Positions 5,847 through 14,095 of a stretch of DNA of 22,507 nucleotides are shown here, one piece after another (positions within the stretch are counted from its first letter, which is position 1; each line of letters starts with the position of its first letter). The notes under the pieces were generated by a model. That model had not been told where the DNA came from, made no database searches, and worked only from the letters and a program-made list of their open reading frames with translations. Both the position numbers and the translations under genes were made by a program. This stretch comes from LMUY01 sp964246185 (lineage in GTDB: Bacteria > Pseudomonadota > Alphaproteobacteria > Acetobacterales > Acetobacteraceae). The stretch is taken from positions 1 to 22,507 of the forward strand of contig CAXTPP010000053.1 of assembly GCA_964246185.1 (NCBI GenBank), given 5' to 3'.

Positions 5847-7493
5847 ATGAGCCTGCTCGTCGACCTGTTCGGCTACCTCGAAATCGTGCTGCACGGCCTG
5901 GTCATCCTGAGCCAGTCGATGGCGCTGGGCGGCATGCTGTTCTTCCTGCTGCTGGCCCGCCCGTTCGCGCTGGAGCTGCCCGGCGGCGGCGGCATCGCCC
6001 GGCGCACCGCCATCATCGCCGGCTGGTCCGCGCTGGCCCTGGTGGCGTGCGAGGGGCTGACCATCGGGCTGCAGACGGCGGTGCTGACCGATACGGTCGG
6101 CCTTTCTGCGCCGGAGGTGCTGGGAGCCGACTTCGCCATAGCCGGGCTGGTAAAGTGCGCCGCCGCCCTGCTGCTGGCCGCCTGCCTGCTGGCATGGCGC
6201 GGCACCCCGGCGGCGCTGCTGCTGGCGCTGGGCGGGGTGGAGCTGGCGGCGGCGACGCTCTCCACCCACGCCGCCGCCCGCATGACCAACAGCCTGCCGC
6301 TGCTGGGGGTCGAAGCCCTGCACCAGCTGGGTGCTGCGATCTGGATCGGCGGCATCCCGTGCTTCGTCATGGCGCTGGGCCGGGTGAACGACGGCGCGTC
6401 CTGGCGCCGGGTTGGCGCGCGGTTCTCCCGCATGTCGATGCTCGGCGTGGCCTGCATCCTGGTGTCCGGGGTCATCATGAGCCTGTCCTACATCGGCTCC
6501 TGGGGGGCGGTGTACGGCACCGCGTACGGCGTGATGGTCACCGCCAAGGTGTCCATGTTCGCGGCGCTGCTGCTGCTGGGCCTCGGCAACTTCATCACCA
6601 CGGAGCGGCTGCGCTCGGACCCTGGCGCGTCGGTGCTGCGGATGAAGCGGTTCGCCGAGGTGGAGATCGGCATCGGCATCTCGATCTTCTTCGCCGCCGC
6701 CTCGCTCACCTCCGTCCCCCCCGGCATCGACCTCGCGCATGACCGGGTGAGCTGGGCCGAGGTGGTCGAGCGCAACACGCCCACCTGGCCGCAGCTGCAC
6801 TCGCCGGGCTACGACTCGCTGGCGCTGCCGCAGCTGCAGGCCAAGCTGGACCAGGAGGCCGCGGCGCAGGCCACCGCCGCGCCGCCGGCCTCCATCCCCG
6901 GCTCCGGCGAGCTGTCGCCGCGCAACGCGGCCGACATCGGCTGGAGCGAGTACAACCACCACTGGGCCGGGCTGTTCGTGCTGCTGGTCGGCGGCCTCGC
7001 GCTGCTGAACCAGGCCGGGGTGCGCTGGGCGCGGCACTGGCCGCTCGCCCTGCTGGGCCTGGCCGCCTTCCTGCTGATCCGCTCGGACCCGGAGGTCTGG
7101 CCGGTCGGGTATGTCGGCGTATGGGAATCCTTGCGGGACGTGGAGGTGCTGCAGCACCGGTTTTTCGTGCTGCTGCTCATCGTGTTCGCCGGGTTCGAAT
7201 GGAGCGTGCGGACCGGGCGGCTGCGGTCGCGCAAGGCGGCCCTGGTGTTCCCGCTGCTGACCGCCGCCGGCGGCGCGCTGTTGCTGACGCACAGCCATGC
7301 CATCGCCAACGTCAAGGACCAACTGCTGATCGAGCTGACCCACACGCCGCTGGCGCTGGCCGGCATCGGCGCTGGCTGGGCGCGCTGGCTGGAGCTGCGG
7401 CTGGACGGGCGGGCGGCGCGGGTGGCCGGGTGGGTATGGCCGGTCTGCTTCCTCATTTGCGGGGCCGTGCTGCTCACCTACCGCGAGGCGTGA
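5847..7493 (+). CDS. copD: CopD-family membrane protein with extended C-terminal region
   Basis: The 548-residue polytopic inner-membrane protein has repeated hydrophobic segments. The N-terminal half (to about residue 300) resembles the CopD domain, with conserved-looking motifs such as EALHQLGAAIWIGGIP and the HAAARM segment. After a soluble loop rich in Ala/Pro/Gln, a second membrane block (from about 370) contains His-rich positions: YNHHWAG, VLQHRFF, LTHSHAI and ELTHTPL. These are plausible metal ligands at membrane edges. CopD is generally thought to take copper from CopC into the cytoplasm. The protein is longer than minimal CopD (about 300 residues); long forms exist, and the function of the extra block is not known to me. 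The tetR gene begins 41 nt downstream. Confidence 0.85.
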   Translation: MSLLVDLFGYLEIVLHGLVILSQSMALGGMLFFLLLARPFALELPGGGGIARRTAIIAGWSALALVACEGLTIGLQTAVLTDTVGLSAPEVLGADFAIAGLVKCAAALLLAACLLAWRGTPAALLLALGGVELAAATLSTHAAARMTNSLPLLGVEALHQLGAAIWIGGIPCFVMALGRVNDGASWRRVGARFSRMSMLGVACILVSGVIMSLSYIGSWGAVYGTAYGVMVTAKVSMFAALLLLGLGNFITTERLRSDPGASVLRMKRFAEVEIGIGISIFFAAASLTSVPPGIDLAHDRVSWAEVVERNTPTWPQLHSPGYDSLALPQLQAKLDQEAAAQATAAPPASIPGSGELSPRNAADIGWSEYNHHWAGLFVLLVGGLALLNQAGVRWARHWPLALLGLAAFLLIRSDPEVWPVGYVGVWESLRDVEVLQHRFFVLLLIVFAGFEWSVRTGRLRSRKAALVFPLLTAAGGALLLTHSHAIANVKDQLLIELTHTPLALAGIGAGWARWLELRLDGRAARVAGWVWPVCFLICGAVLLTYREA

Positions 7494-7495
7494 CG

Positions 7496-7529
7496 TTGAC
7501 CCGGCGGGCCTCGGTGACTAAACACTGTT
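7496..7529 (+). promoter_or_regulatory. Promoter and operator candidate of the tetR-type gene
   Basis: TTGACC (7496-7501), a 17-nt spacer and TAAACA (7519-7524) form a sigma70-like promoter just after copD. An AACA-C-TGTT dyad (7521-7529) overlaps the -10 element. Transcription would start about 4 nt before the ATG at 7535, giving an almost leaderless mRNA. No Shine-Dalgarno sequence is seen. The prediction is by eye. Confidence 0.4.
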
Positions 7530-7534
7530 AAGTT

Positions 7535-8164
7535 ATGTCGGCCGCCAGCATCCCGCCCCGCACGCGAAAGCCACGAGGCCAGGGCGCCGCCCGTCGCGGC
7601 GAGATCCTGGACGCGGCCAAGCGCATCTTCCTGGAGGAGGGCGTCGAGCACGCGACCATGCGCCGCATCGCCACCGCCGTCGGCGTGTCCGCCACCGCGC
7701 TCTACGTGTACTTCCCCGACAAAGACGCCATTCTGCAGGCCATCGCGGAGGGGATGTTCACCGAGCTGCTCGACGCGCACCGGACCAGCCAGCAGACCGG
7801 CGGCACCCCGCTGGAACGCTTCCGCGCCGGCCTGAACGCCTATGTGGCGCTCGGCCTCAACCGGCCTGACGAGTACCGCCTGACGTTCTCCACCGTGCGC
7901 ACAAAGCAGACTGGCCGCGCGATCCCGGCGGCCGATCAATCCTTCGCGGTGCTGGAAGCCGGCGTGGCCGAGCTGATCGCCGCCGGGGTGTTCCAGCCGA
8001 AGCAGCCAACCCTGGTTGCCGAAGCGATGTGGGCCGCCATTCACGGCCTCGTGGCGCTCATGCTCGATCATTTCGGCCATATCGCCTCCGACCACGCCGT
8101 GCTGACCGAAACCCTGATCGACGCGATCATCCATGGCTTCTCGGCACGAAGTTACCATTGTTAA
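7535..8164 (+). CDS. TetR/AcrR-family transcriptional regulator
   Basis: The 209-residue product has a TetR-type N-terminal helix-turn-helix: RRGEILDAAKRIFLEEGVEHATMRRIATAVGVS, then ALYVYFPDKDAIL, at about residues 20-70. The C-terminal ligand-binding half is all-helical and contains AMWAAIHGLVALML, which resembles the WHG-type TetR C-terminal domain. It is followed 47 nt later by an RND adaptor and pump, so it is most likely the local repressor of that efflux operon, acting on inverted repeats at the promoter overlapping its own stop codon. The start at 7535 lacks a Shine-Dalgarno sequence, consistent with a near-leaderless transcript. The inducer is unknown. Confidence 0.92.
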   Translation: MSAASIPPRTRKPRGQGAARRGEILDAAKRIFLEEGVEHATMRRIATAVGVSATALYVYFPDKDAILQAIAEGMFTELLDAHRTSQQTGGTPLERFRAGLNAYVALGLNRPDEYRLTFSTVRTKQTGRAIPAADQSFAVLEAGVAELIAAGVFQPKQPTLVAEAMWAAIHGLVALMLDHFGHIASDHAVLTETLIDAIIHGFSARSYHC

Positions 8165-8186
8165 CTGAACATAGTTAGCCTATAGC
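8158..8186 (+). promoter_or_regulatory. RND operon promoter with internal operator dyad
   Basis: TTGTTA (8158-8163), exactly 17 nt, then TATAGC (8181-8186) fit a sigma70 promoter. Between the boxes lies an inverted repeat TAACT-N6-AGTTA (8162-8177), with a smaller TGTT/AACA dyad overlapping it. The -35 box covers the tetR stop codon. Repression by the adjacent TetR-type protein is inferred. Confidence 0.5.
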
Positions 8187-8211
8187 GTTCATCGTCTACC
8201 GAGGTGACGCC

Positions 8212-9351
8212 ATGCTGCTCCGCCCCACCCTGCTCACCGCCGCCTTTCTGCTCACAGCCGCCCTGTTGCCTGCGGCAGCCTTACTGCCTGCGGCCGCTGG
8301 CGAAGCGCCGCGTCCGGTCCGCCTCATCACCGTGGCCATGCAGCCGCAGCAGCTTGGCCTGGCGTACTCCGGCGCCGTGCAGGCGCGCACCGAAGCGGAT
8401 CTGGCGTTCCGCGTCGCCGGCAAGGTGACCCGGCGGCCAGTCGAGATCGGCGACCACGTGCGGGCAGGCCAGGTGCTTGCCGTGCTGGACCCGGCGGACC
8501 TGCAATTCTCCCAGGAAGCCGCCGAAGCCGCGCTGCAGGCCGCCTCCGCCGACGACGCCAACGCGCGGGCCGACCTGCGCCGCTACGACGCGCTCGGCCA
8601 CGCCTCCCCCGCCTACCTGCCCTCCGAGTACGACAGGCGGCTCTCGGCCCAGCGCATGGCCGAGGCACGGCTGCGGCAGGCGGAGCGGCAGGTGGCCCTG
8701 GCGCGGGACCAGCGCGCCTACGGCACCCTGGCGGCGGACGCGGACGGCATCGTCACGGCCCTGCCGGTGCAGGTTGGCCAGGTCGTGAGCGCCGGGCAGG
8801 CGGTCGCCCGCGTGGCCCACGCCAGCGAGACCGAGGTGGTGGCGGACGTGCCGGAGAACCGCCTGCCAGCCATACGCGCCGCCAAGGACGTGGCGGTGAC
8901 CCTGTGGGCGCTGCCGGGCCAGGTCATGCACGGGCGGGTGCGCGAGGTCGGCGCGCTGGCCGATGCATCCAGCCGCACCTTCGCCGTCAAGGTCACCGTG
9001 CTCGACCCGCCGCCGGGGGCGCTGGCGCTGGGCATGACCGCCACCGTGGATTTCGGCGGCCCAGGCATCGGCGGCCCAGGCATCGGCGGCCCGGGCAGCA
9101 GCCCCGGCGACCAGGTGGCGAGCGTCCCTTCCACTGCGCTGACCGACTCGGGCGGACGCCCCGCGATGTGGGTGCTGGACCCGGCGACGCACCACGCCGC
9201 CCTGCGCCCCGTCGAGCTGGCCGGCTACGGCGCGGACGGCAGCGTCCTGGTCCGCGCCGGGCTGGCGGCGGGCGAGCAGGTCGTCACTGCCGGGGTGGGG
9301 CAGATCGGCCCGGACATGGCGCTCACCGCCTGGGCGGGAGCAGCGCGATGA
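8212..9351 (+). CDS. RND efflux periplasmic adaptor (membrane fusion protein)
   Basis: The 379-residue product belongs to the HlyD/AcrA-type adaptor family and links an RND pump to an outer-membrane channel. It has a hydrophobic signal region (about 1-29, with LLPAAA repeated) and no lipobox Cys. The first half-lipoyl motif follows (FRVAGKVTRRPVEIGDHV, about 63-80), then a helical hairpin (Ala/Gln/Arg-rich, about 95-165), the second lipoyl half (ADADGIVTALPVQVGQVVSAGQ), beta-barrel and membrane-proximal domains. A GGPGI direct repeat (about 282-296) forms a flexible insert. GAGGTGA precedes the ATG. The stop overlaps the RND gene start (ATGA), so the two are translationally coupled. The substrate is not predictable from the adaptor. 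Confidence 0.93.
   Translation: MLLRPTLLTAAFLLTAALLPAAALLPAAAGEAPRPVRLITVAMQPQQLGLAYSGAVQARTEADLAFRVAGKVTRRPVEIGDHVRAGQVLAVLDPADLQFSQEAAEAALQAASADDANARADLRRYDALGHASPAYLPSEYDRRLSAQRMAEARLRQAERQVALARDQRAYGTLAADADGIVTALPVQVGQVVSAGQAVARVAHASETEVVADVPENRLPAIRAAKDVAVTLWALPGQVMHGRVREVGALADASSRTFAVKVTVLDPPPGALALGMTATVDFGGPGIGGPGIGGPGSSPGDQVASVPSTALTDSGGRPAMWVLDPATHHAALRPVELAGYGADGSVLVRAGLAAGEQVVTAGVGQIGPDMALTAWAGAAR
9055..9096 (+). repeat. 15-bp in-frame tandem repeat within the adaptor gene
   Basis: Two full copies of a 15-bp unit (GGCGGCCCAGGCATC) and a partial third encode GGPGI GGPGI GGPG. The unit is a multiple of three, so copy changes keep the frame. It lies in the C-terminal half of the adaptor. 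Confidence 0.85.
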
Positions 9352-12300
9352 ACCTATCGACCCCCAACCTTTCAGCGTGGGCGCTGCGGCACCGCGCGCT
9401 GATGCTGTTCGCCATGCTGGGCCTCGCCGCCGCGGGCGCCTGGGCCTATCTCGGGCTGGGCCGCGCCGAGGACCCGGCGTTCACCATCAAGCAGATGGTC
9501 ATTATGGCCGACTGGCCCGGCGCGTCCGCCGGCGAAATGGCGCGCGAGGTCACCGACCGGATCGAGCGTAAGCTCGAGGACCTGCCCCACCTGGACTACA
9601 CGCAGAGCCAGACCCAGCCCGGCCACACCGTCGTCACCGTGTCGCTGCGGGACGACACCTCGCCCAAGTCGGTGCCGGCCCTGTGGTATCAGGTGCGCAA
9701 GAAGGTGGGCGACATCGCCGACAGCCTGCCCGCCGGGCTGCTGCCGCCGACCTTCAACGACGAGTTCGGCGACACCTACTCGCTGGTCTACGCCATCACC
9801 GGCGACGGCTTCAGCCTGCCCGAGCTGAAGCACGTGGCGGAGGACGTGCGCGAGCAGCTGATCGGCGTGCCCGGCGTCGGCAAGGTGATGCTGGTCGGCC
9901 AGCAGCAGGAGCAGATCACCGTCGAGGTGTCCTACCGCAAGCTGGCCGAACTGGGCGTGACCCTGCAGGACCTGTTCACCGCCATCCGCCAGGAGAACAG
10001 CGTGGTGGCGAGCGGCTTCGTCGATACCGCGACCGACCGCATCCGCGTCCGCACCCGGCCCGCGCTGGACGGCCCGGCGGCGCTCGCCGCGCTGCCGGTG
10101 CAGGTCGGCGGCCACCTGCTGCGCCTGGGGGACTTCGCCAGCATCGCCCGCACCGTGGCGGACCCGCCCGCCTCCACCATGCACTTCAACGGCCGCCCCT
10201 CGCTCGGCCTGGGCATCAGCATGGCCGACGGCGGCAACATCCTGGACCTGGGCCGCCAGGTGACGGCGCGGATGGCGGCGATCCAGCCGACCCTGCCGCT
10301 CGGCGTCATGCTGACGCCGCTGAACAACCAATCGACGGTGGTCGCAGCCGACATCGCGGATTTCCAGGAAAGCTTCCTGGAGGCGCTCGGCATCGTGCTG
10401 CTGGTCAGCTTCGTGAGCCTTGGCTGGCGCACCGGCATCGTGGTCGCCATCAGCGTGCCGCTGGTGCTGGCGGGGGTGTTCGTCGGCATGAAGCTGCTCG
10501 GCATAGACCTGCAGCGCATCTCGCTCGGCGCCATGGTGATCGCGCTCGGCCTGCTGGTGGACGACGCGATCATCGCCGTCGAGACCATGACGGTGAAGCT
10601 GGAGCAGGGCTGGGACCGGGTGCGCGCCGGGTCGTTCGCCTACACCTCGACCGCGTTCCCCATGCTGACCGGCACGCTGGTGACGGCGGCGGGCTACCTG
10701 CCGGTCGGCCTCGCGCAGTCCAGCACCGGCGAGTACACGCAGGACATCTTCCGCGTGGTGGGCATGGCGCTGGTGTTCAGCTGGCTGGTCGCGGTGCTGT
10801 TCGTGCCGCTGCTGGGCGCGGTGCTGCTGCCGTCGCCGAAGCCGCACGCCGCGCACCGCGACGTGTACGACAGCCGGACGTACCGCCGGTTCCGCCGCGT
10901 GGTCGGCTGGTGCGTGCGGCGGCGCTGGACGGTGATCGGGCTGACGCTGGGCGCGATGGCGCTTTCGGTGGTGGGCTTCAGCAAGGTGCCCAACCAGTTC
11001 TTCCCCGCCTCCGACCGGCTGGAAATCCTGATCGACGTGCGGCTGCCGGAAGGGGCGAGCTTCGCCAGCACGGCGGGCGTGGCGCACCGGCTGGAGGCGC
11101 TGCTGGCGCAGCAGCCGGGCGTCGCGTCCTATGCCGCCTACGCCGGCACCGGCACGCCGCGCTTCTTCCTCGCGTTCTCGCCGGAGCTGGACCAGCCGAA
11201 CTACGCCCAGTTCGTCATCAACACGAGAAGCATCGCCGACCGGGAGGCGCTGCTGCGCACGCTCACCGCGCTGACCGACCAAGGCCCGGCCGGCGAGTTC
11301 GCCGACGTGAGGCTGCGGCCGTCCCGCCTGGAGCTGGGGCCGCCGGTGGGTTATCCGGTGCAGTTCCGCATCACCGGGCCGGACCCGCTGGCGCTGCGCC
11401 GCATCGCTGGCCAGGTGGACGCCGTGATGCAGGCTGCTCCGCACGTCCGCAACGTGAGCGACAGCTGGGGCGCCATGGGCATGACGGCGACGGTGGCGGT
11501 GGACCAGGACAAGGCGCGGCTGCTCGGCCTCACCAGCGAGGCGGTGTCCACCACGCTGCAAACGTTGCAGCAGGGCGCCACCGTGACGCAGTACCGCGAG
11601 GGCACCGACCTGATCCCCGTGGTCGCCCGCGCCATCCCCTCCGAGCGGCGGGACATCGCCGGGCTGGGCGAGGTGACGATCCCGACCGCGGCCGGGCGTG
11701 CGGTGCCGCTGTCGCAGTTCGCGCAGGTCGGCTGGGGGCTGGAGCAGCCGGTGGTGTGGCGGCGCAACCGCACGCCGATGGTGCTGGTGCGCGGCGACAC
11801 GACGCCCGGCATCCAGGCGCCGGTCGCCTCGGCGGAAGTCGAGGCCCGGTTGCTGGGGGTGAAGGCGGCGCTGCCGGCCGGCTACGCCATTGAGACGGCG
11901 GGCGCGGTGGAGGAGAGCGCCAAGGGCTCGGCCAGCATCAACAAGGTCATGCCGCTGATGCTGGCCGTCATGCTGGCGCTGCTGATGGTGCAGCTGCAGT
12001 CGTTCAACCGGGTGGCGATGGTGGTGCTCACGGCGCCGTTGGGGCTGATCGGGGTGGCGGCGGCGCTGCTGCTGACGGGCGCGCCGTTCGGCTTCGTGGC
12101 CACGCTCGGCTTCATCGCGCTGGCCGGCATCATCATGCGCAACAGCGTCATCCTGGCGGACCAGATCGAGCAGGACATCGCCGGCGGCAGCGCGCCCGCG
12201 GTCGCCATCGTGGAGGCGACGGTGCGCCGCTCCCGCCCCATCGTGCTGACGGCGGCGGCAGCGATCCTGGCGCTGACGCCGCTGGCGTTCTCGGTGTTCT

Positions 12301-12464
12301 GGGGTCCCATGGCCATCGCCATCATGGGCGGGCTGGTGTCCGCCACGGTGCTGACGCTGTGCTTCGTGCCGGCGCTGTACGCCGCCTGGTCCCGGGTGGC
12401 GCGCGCCTCGGAGGATGCCAGGCCCGCGCTGGGCGGGGTCCTGCACGGGTCCGCGGCAGACTGA
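9348..12464 (+). CDS. RND efflux pump inner-membrane permease (TriC-like)
   Basis: The 1038-residue pump has the usual RND length. It starts NLSAWALRHRALMLF and GRAEDPAFTIKQMV, a signature I associate with TriC-like members of the HAE1 group. There are two tandem halves, each with a first membrane helix, a large periplasmic loop and a bundle of five further helices. The proton-relay pair lies in GLLVDDAIIAVE (Asp405, Asp406). The second-half counterpart reads GIIMRNSVILADQ with Arg931 where AcrB has Lys940; Arg here appears normal for this subgroup. It overlaps the adaptor gene by four bases. No outer-membrane factor gene follows, so the tripartite complex must borrow a TolC/OprM-type channel. 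A structured repeat element begins 29 nt after the stop. Confidence 0.96.
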   Translation: MNLSTPNLSAWALRHRALMLFAMLGLAAAGAWAYLGLGRAEDPAFTIKQMVIMADWPGASAGEMAREVTDRIERKLEDLPHLDYTQSQTQPGHTVVTVSLRDDTSPKSVPALWYQVRKKVGDIADSLPAGLLPPTFNDEFGDTYSLVYAITGDGFSLPELKHVAEDVREQLIGVPGVGKVMLVGQQQEQITVEVSYRKLAELGVTLQDLFTAIRQENSVVASGFVDTATDRIRVRTRPALDGPAALAALPVQVGGHLLRLGDFASIARTVADPPASTMHFNGRPSLGLGISMADGGNILDLGRQVTARMAAIQPTLPLGVMLTPLNNQSTVVAADIADFQESFLEALGIVLLVSFVSLGWRTGIVVAISVPLVLAGVFVGMKLLGIDLQRISLGAMVIALGLLVDDAIIAVETMTVKLEQGWDRVRAGSFAYTSTAFPMLTGTLVTAAGYLPVGLAQSSTGEYTQDIFRVVGMALVFSWLVAVLFVPLLGAVLLPSPKPHAAHRDVYDSRTYRRFRRVVGWCVRRRWTVIGLTLGAMALSVVGFSKVPNQFFPASDRLEILIDVRLPEGASFASTAGVAHRLEALLAQQPGVASYAAYAGTGTPRFFLAFSPELDQPNYAQFVINTRSIADREALLRTLTALTDQGPAGEFADVRLRPSRLELGPPVGYPVQFRITGPDPLALRRIAGQVDAVMQAAPHVRNVSDSWGAMGMTATVAVDQDKARLLGLTSEAVSTTLQTLQQGATVTQYREGTDLIPVVARAIPSERRDIAGLGEVTIPTAAGRAVPLSQFAQVGWGLEQPVVWRRNRTPMVLVRGDTTPGIQAPVASAEVEARLLGVKAALPAGYAIETAGAVEESAKGSASINKVMPLMLAVMLALLMVQLQSFNRVAMVVLTAPLGLIGVAAALLLTGAPFGFVATLGFIALAGIIMRNSVILADQIEQDIAGGSAPAVAIVEATVRRSRPIVLTAAAAILALTPLAFSVFWGPMAIAIMGGLVSATVLTLCFVPALYAAWSRVARASEDARPALGGVLHGSAAD

Positions 12465-12493
12465 AACGGCTTTCGGCTGACCGTTAAGCAAGG

Positions 12494-12601
12494 CCAGAGG
12501 CTCTGCCTCTGGGCTCCGCCAAAGGCAGAGCCTTTGGAATCCATTTATATAATCGGTTTCCAAAAGGCCTCAGGCCTTTGGCGGGTCTGGGCAGCGCCCA
12601 G
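12494..12601 (+). repeat. Four-hairpin intergenic repeat element, copy 2
   Basis: Four hairpins are present in the same order and spacing as at 2602-2713. A is CCAGAGGC/GCCTCTGG (12494-12512, loop 3). B is CCAAAGGC/GCCTTTGG (12519-12537, loop 3). C is AAAGGCC/GGCCTTT (12563-12579, loop 3, extendable past a bulge to 12560-12581). D is CTGGGC/GCCCAG (12587-12601, loop AGC). A 22-nt A/T-rich spacer lies between B and C. The stem sequences differ from copy 1 but the pairing is kept. It fills half of the 227-nt gap between the RND pump and NDH-2. Confidence 0.75.
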
Positions 12602-12691
12602 CCTTGCTCCGCCGGCACGATTCCGGAGCGGCATTTGTAACCTGGGCCTCCATCGTGAGTTAATGCTGCCACCCAATCCGGATTCCCTGCC

Positions 12692-14095
12692 ATGGCCCGC
12701 CATTCTGCGATACCCGATTTCGTGCCCGTGCTGGGTGGGGCGCTCGCCTTGCTGCTGGTGGCCTGGCTGGAGCCGAAACGCCGGCCGAAGCCGACCCCGG
12801 GCGTCGCGCGGTCCCGTGTCGTCGTGCTGGGCGCCGGGTTCGGCGGGCTGAACACGGCGCTGACCCTGGCGACGCATCCGGACATCGACCTCACGGTGAT
12901 CGACATGCAGAACCACCACCTGTTCCAGCCGCTGCTGTACCAGGTGGCGACCGCGGCGCTGTCGCCGGCGGACATCGCATCGCCGGTGCGCGACGTGATC
13001 CCGCCCTCCTCCAGCGCGCGCGTGATGATGGGCGCCGTGACGGGGATCGACACGCGGGCGCGGCACGTCCATTGCGCCGGGCAGCAGGTGCCCTACGACG
13101 AGCTGGTGGTCGCCACCGGGTCGCAGCCGAGCTATTACGGCCATGACGAGTGGGCGGAGTTCGCGCCCGGGCTCAAGAGCCTGCACGACGCGCTGGACAT
13201 GCGCGGCCGCGTGCTGCTGGGGTTTGAGCGCGCCTGCGTGGCCGTGGACGAGGCGGAGCGGACTCGGCAGCTGACCTTCGTGCTGATCGGCGGCGGGCCG
13301 ACCGGGGTGGAGATGGCCGGCTCGATCGCCGAGCTGGGCCGCGAGATGATGATCGCGGACCACGAACTGAGCCAGGCGCATGCCCGGATCATCCTGATCG
13401 AGGGTGGCGACCGCATACTGGCGGAGTTCCCCGATGACCTGTCAGATCATGCGGTCGAGTCCTTGCAGCGGCTGGGCGTCGAGGTGCGGACCGGCACGAA
13501 GGTGACGGTGATCGAGCAGGGCGTGGTGCATCTGGAAGGCGGCGAGGCGATCCATGCCGGCACCATCATGTGGGCGGCCGGCACCACGGCCACCCCGGTC
13601 GCGGAGTGGCTGGGGGTGAAGCCGGGCAAGGGCGGCCGCGTGGCGGTGGGGCCGGACCTGCGCGTGGCGGGGCTGCCCGGCGTGCAGGTGATCGGCGATG
13701 CGGCGCTGGCGTTGGACGGGCATGGCAAGCCGTTGCCAGGCCTGGCGCCGGTGGCCAAGCAGCAGGGCCAGTACGTGGCGGGCGCCATCCTGCGCCGGGT
13801 CCAGGGCCGCAGCCCAGCCAGGCCGTTCAAGTACCTGGACTACGGCAGCATGGCGACGATCGGGCGCGCGAAGGCAGTGGCGCAGTTCGGGCCGGTCCAC
13901 GTCACGGGGTGGCCGGCCTGGACGCTGTGGGCGGTCGCGCACATCTTCTTCCTCATCAGCTTCCGCAGCCGCCTGATGGTGAGCGTGCAGTGGGCCTTTG
14001 CCTTCGCCACCGACAAGCGCCCCGGCCGCCTGATCTCCTGGGACCCGGCGGACGAGGAGCGGGCCAGTCAGCCGCCGCTGGCGAAGCCCGGTTAG
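12692..14095 (+). CDS. ndh: Type II NADH dehydrogenase (NDH-2)
   Basis: This is a single-subunit, non-proton-pumping flavoenzyme that passes electrons from NADH to quinone at the inner membrane. The 467-residue product has an FAD-binding GAGFGGL (47-53), an NAD(P)H-binding IGGGPTGVEMAG (199-210, Glu207), a second FAD contact VIGDAA (333-338), and the quinone-site signature LAPVAKQQGQYVA (351-363). KYLDYGSMATIGR and an amphipathic/hydrophobic C-terminus (about 405-440) agree with NDH-2. An N-terminal hydrophobic stretch (10-26) precedes the first Rossmann fold and is longer than in many homologues, so it may be a membrane anchor. The last codons (AKPG and the stop) lie inside the first unit of a 25-bp tandem repeat. 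The ATG at 12692 is the furthest upstream possible start and has only a weak ribosome-binding site. Confidence 0.94.
   Translation: MARHSAIPDFVPVLGGALALLLVAWLEPKRRPKPTPGVARSRVVVLGAGFGGLNTALTLATHPDIDLTVIDMQNHHLFQPLLYQVATAALSPADIASPVRDVIPPSSSARVMMGAVTGIDTRARHVHCAGQQVPYDELVVATGSQPSYYGHDEWAEFAPGLKSLHDALDMRGRVLLGFERACVAVDEAERTRQLTFVLIGGGPTGVEMAGSIAELGREMMIADHELSQAHARIILIEGGDRILAEFPDDLSDHAVESLQRLGVEVRTGTKVTVIEQGVVHLEGGEAIHAGTIMWAAGTTATPVAEWLGVKPGKGGRVAVGPDLRVAGLPGVQVIGDAALALDGHGKPLPGLAPVAKQQGQYVAGAILRRVQGRSPARPFKYLDYGSMATIGRAKAVAQFGPVHVTGWPAWTLWAVAHIFFLISFRSRLMVSVQWAFAFATDKRPGRLISWDPADEERASQPPLAKPG

Noticed and set aside
5823..7343. A minus-strand open frame of 506 codons opposite copD.
   Set aside because: Its composition is dominated by Gln, His, Arg and Gly with no recognisable fold, while copD is continuous and preceded by copC.
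9372..12563. A minus-strand open frame of 1063 codons opposite the RND pump.
   Set aside because: It is an antisense shadow of a clear RND permease in G+C-rich DNA. Its translation is His/Gln/Arg-rich low complexity with no domain.
12606..12629. A fifth hairpin (GCTCCG/CGGAGC) after element copy 2.
   Set aside because: It has no counterpart after copy 1, so it was not included in the element definition. It may be a chance pairing.
12534..12851. A plus-strand frame of 105 codons starting in the second hairpin element.
   Set aside because: It translates through the structured repeat and then out of frame into ndh. Such frames are artefacts of the repeat.
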